Assembly (NCBI GenBank): GCA_051005695.1
Contig: JBPCJC010000063.1
Span: forward strand, 8,641 to 72,640
Origin: JACCTI01 sp051005695
GTDB lineage: Bacteria; Verrucomicrobiota; Verrucomicrobiia; Chthoniobacterales; UBA10450
DNA length: 64,000 nucleotides
Direction: 5' to 3'
Shown here: in pieces, positions 61,526-64,000 of the stretch
How positions within the stretch are numbered: the first letter of the stretch is position 1
Layout of the letters: each line of letters begins with the position of its first letter
Made by a program: the position numbers and the translations under genes
Notes under the pieces: generated by a model
What the model saw: the letters and a program-made list of their open reading frames with translations, nothing else
Told to the model about the DNA's origin: nothing
Databases searched by the model: none

Positions 61526-62174
61526 CGGCGACGCATGCAATATGGATGACCGCTGAAAGTGATGTGGCCGTAAAGCTCTGCCCGTGGCTGGGAGCGGCTC
61601 CAGCCCGATCTACCAAAACCGACGGCACTCCGGCGCGCTGAGCGCCGATGACATCTTTCGGCTCGTTGCCAACGTAGAGCATCTCGTCTGCGCCGACGCC
61701 AAGAGCAGAAGCTAAAGCGTGGTAACCCACTGGGTCAGGCTTGCGAAGGCCGACCATCGTCGAGGTAATGACGCTATCCAAGAGGTCGGAAATCTGGGCT
61801 CCGTCGAGGTCGCGCCGGACGAACTTCATTGGCATGCCGTATGGGACCTCCGGAAATGCGCACATCCGCTGCTGAAAAAAGGTGAAGAAGGAGTCGACTC
61901 CAATCTGCAAGTGCTCAGCAGGGGCCAACGACCAACTGAGGGGAACGTGCGAGAATATCTCATCGGCCGCAATCTCGTTGCGGCGCGGCCGCACCCGCGT
62001 GTTGTAACCGAGGAGGATCTGGCAGGCAGCGGAAAACTCCGCGGGTGTGAGAGAGACCGCGCATGCGCGAGCGACTGCTGCGAGCGCGTCGCCATACAAT
62101 GAGGACCAGTTAAGCGGCGTGTCGGCGTAATACAGGAGGGTGTCGCCAACATCGAATCCTATAGCGCGAATCAT
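61521..62174 (-). CDS. Cassette A: HAD-superfamily hydrolase
   Basis: This 217-aa cytoplasmic protein has the HAD motif I as DVGDTLLYY (Asp8 and Asp11, with Val-Gly between), motif II Thr in VITSTMVGLRKPDP (Thr/Lys), and motif IV in MLYVGNEPKDVIGAQRAG. It has a helical cap at about residues 15-100. It is a small-molecule phosphatase of unknown substrate. The start is 15 bp after the R' box at 62190 and the TAA stop is inside R''. Codon use and base content differ from the host genes. Confidence 0.83.
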   Translation of the reverse strand: MIRAIGFDVGDTLLYYADTPLNWSSLYGDALAAVARACAVSLTPAEFSAACQILLGYNTRVRPRRNEIAADEIFSHVPLSWSLAPAEHLQIGVDSFFTFFQQRMCAFPEVPYGMPMKFVRRDLDGAQISDLLDSVITSTMVGLRKPDPVGYHALASALGVGADEMLYVGNEPKDVIGAQRAGVPSVLVDRAGAAPSHGQSFTATSLSAVIHIACVAV

Positions 62175-62189
62175 ACTGACCAGCTCAGC

Positions 62190-62196
62190 CGTCTAA
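62190..62196 (-). repeat. Lone R'-type core box before cassette A
   Basis: Minus-strand GTTAGAC, preceded by CTC, fits the GTTRRRY core and stands at the normal distance before the HAD start. A matching R'' half is not clear in the 200 bp to its right, where a 13-bp hairpin terminator and AT-rich DNA lie. It marks the upstream edge of the array in this window. Confidence 0.5.
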
Positions 62197-62316
62197 CGAG
62201 AATTAGACGAAAGTTCGTCTTTAAAGGCGAACATGTTTTCTATCACGGCTTCGTCGCAGTCGAGCTGTGCGTCCACCGCGCGTTTTTTACCGGGGCGGCA
62301 GTTGCAACAAACGGGA

Positions 62317-62348
62317 GAAGCGCGACGATCCGGAAATCGTCGCGCTTC
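62317..62348 (-). terminator. Strong hairpin between PepSY-like gene and cassette array
   Basis: Arms GAAGCGCGACGAT and ATCGTCGCGCTTC are perfect complements (13 bp) around a 6-base loop. On the minus strand the hairpin is followed by TCTCCCGTTTGTTG. It is likely the terminator of the 62411-62764 gene and insulates the cassettes from it. Confidence 0.65.
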
Positions 62349-62410
62349 CTGGCTGGCAATGAATTGTCTAACTCTGCCCGAATAACTCCGGTGAGCTAGC
62401 GCGGGGTGAC

Positions 62411-62764
62411 CTAGTCCTTGTCTTCGTGGTCGCCGTGCTCTTCCCCGTCTTCCTGTTTGGCCTGGACTTTGATGAGGGTGCCATCTTCGTTCACTTTGAC
62501 TTCGCTTAATTTTCCATCGGTGCCTTTGACTTCGGCTTCGTAGATGGATTTATCGCCCTTCATTTCTTTTTCCACTTCGACGACCTGACCGCCGGCGGAG
62601 TTCTGCTGGATGGTGGTTTGGACGGCCGCGGGAACGTCGGACCATTCGACTTTTTGTTCGTCATTTTCTTGTTTGTTGCCGTGATGGTGGCCGTGGGCAA
62701 AGGCCGGGGCGGCGAGCGCGGTGCCGATGGCTACTATAAGAAGGATGGTGCGAGTTGTTTTCAT
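62411..62764 (-). CDS. Secreted PepSY-like protein, His- and Asp-rich
   Basis: This 117-aa protein has a signal peptide (MKTTRTILLIVAIGTALAAPAFA). A His-rich segment (HGHHHG) follows at about residues 24-29. The body is a single PepSY-like alpha/beta unit (VPAAVQTTIQQNSAGGQVVEVEKE, then YEAEVKGTDGKLSEVKVNEDGTL) and the tail is acidic with His (EEHGDHEDKD). The His and acidic ends could bind metal. It acts in the periplasm or outside. The partner is unknown. Confidence 0.8.
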   Translation of the reverse strand: MKTTRTILLIVAIGTALAAPAFAHGHHHGNKQENDEQKVEWSDVPAAVQTTIQQNSAGGQVVEVEKEMKGDKSIYEAEVKGTDGKLSEVKVNEDGTLIKVQAKQEDGEEHGDHEDKD

Positions 62765-62934
62765 GATCTGTTTTTTCTTGGTTGTTGCTGTTCGTCTGGA
62801 TTCGGCTGTGGCCGGCGATTCGCGCTGAAATGAAGAATTAAGAATTAGTCATTAAGGGTGAGGCAGGCTTTCGCCTTCCGCGAGGTTGGCGAAAAGATGA
62901 GGAGGCGGAGGGGAAGCGATCGTGCAATACCTGA

Positions 62935-63337
62935 GGTGGGTCCGAACTCGACATTCTCAACCTGGCCCGGTCCTGCGGGCAGACGATCAGCAGCGATTTC
63001 GCGCAGGTGATCACGATTACCTTCGCGATGGTGGTGGCGATTTACTATTTCCTGCACCAGGCGGGGATCCGGATGAAGGTGTTCGCTTTCGCGATCTATA
63101 CCTGCGGGATGTTTGCCTACCTGGGAATGATGCTGCTGGAATCCGGGATGGCGATGGGCGTGAACCGGGCGCTGCGCGCCGGTGACGCAAGCCTATCTGG
63201 GGGTGCACTCGAGCTGCGTGGGAACGACGGCGGCGACGCTGCTAAACCTGGTTTTCTGGGTGCTCTGGCTGGGCGCGGGCTATCTGCTTTTCTTCTGGAA
63301 GAAACCGGTCGAGCTCGGGTCGGCTAGCGGGGATTGA
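62935..63337 (+). pseudogene. Broken hypothetical membrane-protein gene
   Basis: An open frame from 62935 gives DILNLARSCGQTISS and two helices (VITITFAMVVAIYYFLHQ and VFAFAIYTCGMFAYLGMMLL) up to VNRALRA. The next frame, open from about 63163, continues PVTQAYLGVHSSCVGT and a third helix (LLNLVFWVLWLGAGYLLFF) to a TGA at 63335. One base is missing or added near 63175. An in-frame stop at 62932 cuts off any earlier start, so the 5' end is also missing or begins at GTG 63007. I do not recognise the protein. The stretch 62765-62934 shows no feature. Confidence 0.5.
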
Positions 63338-63402
63338 AGCTAGTGGACGGGGCTTGTCTTCGGCGGCGCGGCCCGCAGGGCCGCGGCTACATGCAGCTAG
63401 AG

Positions 63403-64000
63403 TTACTCGTGTAACCGCGTGGGCGTGGGCTTGAGCTCGAAGTTCTCCGAGTTCATGAAGCGCTCGACGAAGCCGGTGTCGTAGTTGCCCTTTTGGAAAT
63501 CGGCGTTGCGCATGATGGCGCTGTGGAAGGGCACGGTGGTCTTGATGCCGGTGATGTAATACTCATCGAGGGCGCGGCGCATGCGGGCGATGCAAGCTTC
63601 GCGGGTGGCGCCGACGGTGATGAGCTTGGCGATCATGGAGTCGTAGTAAGGCGGGACGACGTAGCCGGTGTAGGCGTGGGAATCGATCCGGACGCCGCGG
63701 CCGCCAGGGGCGTAGTAGAAGGCAATGCGGCCGGGTGAGGGCTGGAAATTTTTCTCGGGATCCTCGGCGTTAATCCGGCACTGGATGGCGTGGGAACGCG
63801 GCATGGCATTAGCGACGTGAGGGGAAAGATGTTCGCCGGCGGCGATCTTGATTTGTTCTTTCACCAGGTCGCAACCGTAGACTTCCTCAGTGATGGTGTG
63901 CTCGACCTGGATGCGGGTGTTCATCTCGATGAAGTAGTAATGGCCGGAGTTATCGACCAGGAACTCTATCGTGCCGGCGTTCACGTAACCGACGGATTGG
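63403..64000 (-). CDS. accC: Biotin carboxylase subunit of acetyl-CoA carboxylase, C-terminal part
   Basis: The gene runs off the right edge. The visible 199 codons include YFIEMNTRIQVEHTITEEV (metal and bicarbonate site with the Glu and Arg pairs) and HAIQCRINAEDPEKNFQPSPG. The C-terminal lid has VVPPYYDSMIAKL and RALDEYYITGIKTTVPFH. It carboxylates biotin on AccB with ATP and bicarbonate, the first step of fatty-acid synthesis. accB would be expected just upstream, beyond the window. Confidence 0.95.
   Translation of the reverse strand, partial: QSVGYVNAGTIEFLVDNSGHYYFIEMNTRIQVEHTITEEVYGCDLVKEQIKIAAGEHLSPHVANAMPRSHAIQCRINAEDPEKNFQPSPGRIAFYYAPGGRGVRIDSHAYTGYVVPPYYDSMIAKLITVGATREACIARMRRALDEYYITGIKTTVPFHSAIMRNADFQKGNYDTGFVERFMNSENFELKPTPTRLHE

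Larger units (their letters stand above)
58018..62196 (-). mobile_element. Cluster of six integron-type gene cassettes without integrase
   Basis: Six short transcription units all read on the minus strand. Each starts 0-15 bp after an R'-type box and ends at an R''-type box whose pairing arm carries an extra unmatched base, as attC sites do. The order from the right is HAD hydrolase, CDF-like transporter, GNAT (frameshifted), 71-aa protein, acyltransferase 3, 77-aa protein. Functions are unrelated and codon use is more AT-rich than the host genes. No intI lies in the window, so this fits a CALIN (attC cluster lacking an integrase) or the far end of a larger array. The left end abuts thiE; the right end stops at a lone R' box (62190). 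Confidence 0.8.
554..62199. repeat. Dispersed octamer CTCGTTAG / CTAACGAG
   Basis: By hand I count 45 exact copies, from 554-561 to 62192-62199, 23 as CTCGTTAG and 22 as CTAACGAG on the + strand. A further 15 copies end in C (CTAACGAC). Most continue as GGC on the right (CTCGTTAGGC) or GTC/GCC mirrored. At this base composition one or two exact copies would be expected. They lie inside genes in several frames (Ser-Leu-Gly, Leu-Val-Arg, Pro-Asn-Glu, Leu-Thr) and at gene ends. Gaps without copies include 5300-9170 and 56313-60636. The count may be off by a few. Confidence 0.85.

Noticed and set aside
554..62199. Octamer as a KOPS- or Chi-type polar signal
   Set aside because: Both orientations occur equally along the window (23 and 22) and do not follow gene direction, so a strand-polar role is not supported here.
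58018..62410. Integron integrase or attI site
   Set aside because: No ORF in or next to the array has tyrosine-recombinase motifs, and the 62200-62410 gap shows only a hairpin and AT-rich DNA. A GAACATG...TTTTC stretch near 62229 resembles an SOS box but does not have the right spacing.
1..64000. CRISPR array
   Set aside because: No regularly spaced direct repeats with unique spacers were seen, and no cas genes.

Overview
The window is GC-rich (about 60 % by eye) and densely coded on both strands. It looks like chromosome from a diderm (outer-membrane) bacterium. The mix of families suggests a soil Verrucomicrobiota member, perhaps near Chthoniobacterales: orphan ADOP-type permeases, a Dop/PafA homologue, DUF5069, actinobacterial-type GlgA, PagL, LptF/G, and a LolA + MMPL + FAD oxidoreductase set. 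This placement is inferred from gene content only. There is no rRNA; there is one tRNA (Arg-ACG, 52808).

Layout. 0-12.9 kb: DUF1203-ada, a PagL-like deacylase, an alkaline-phosphatase superfamily enzyme, GlgA, a universal stress protein, mntH and a divergent mntR with a perfect palindromic operator, an FGGY kinase, a CNNM/CorC protein, rpsN, and a transglutaminase-like gene. 12.9-24 kb: four large FtsX/MacB-type orphan permeases, one frameshifted, with an aspartyl protease between the third and fourth. 24-31.3 kb: a DUF4097 protein, an LptF/G permease, then an operon of FAD oxidoreductase, lipoprotein, MMPL exporter and LolA, as in polyene-lipid pathways. 31.4-38.7 kb: two paralogous stand-alone receivers around a PYROXD2-like oxidoreductase and a decayed [NiFe]-hydrogenase small-subunit fragment, then metF and two MacB-type permeases without an ATPase. 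38.8-46.9 kb: a multi-domain response regulator, purB, a 59-aa protein, DedA, and an ABC exporter / acetyltransferase / glycosyltransferase set for a surface glycan. 47-57.9 kb: a DegP-like protease with a catalytically dead tandem paralogue, an orphan Dop/PafA gene, DUF5069, pterin dehydratase, tRNA-Arg, a UvrD helicase, a nuclease-HhH fusion, a PfkB kinase and thiE. 58.0-62.2 kb: a cluster of six integron-type gene cassettes, all on the minus strand, each ending in an attC-like site, with no integrase in view. 62.4-64 kb: a PepSY-like protein, a broken membrane gene and the 3' part of accC.

Most unusual signal. The non-palindromic octamer CTCGTTAG (reverse CTAACGAG), usually extended to CTCGTTAGGC, occurs about 45 times by hand count, against one or two expected from composition. 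Another 15 copies are GTCGTTAG. It lies in genes in several reading frames and in gaps, in both orientations equally, and supplies the stop codon of nine genes, twice for both members of a convergent pair. It is absent from the bodies of the cassette genes. Three cassette recombination boxes carry the same octamer. This looks like a genome-wide DNA signal (uptake-, HIP1- or Chi-like) that I do not recognise as described.
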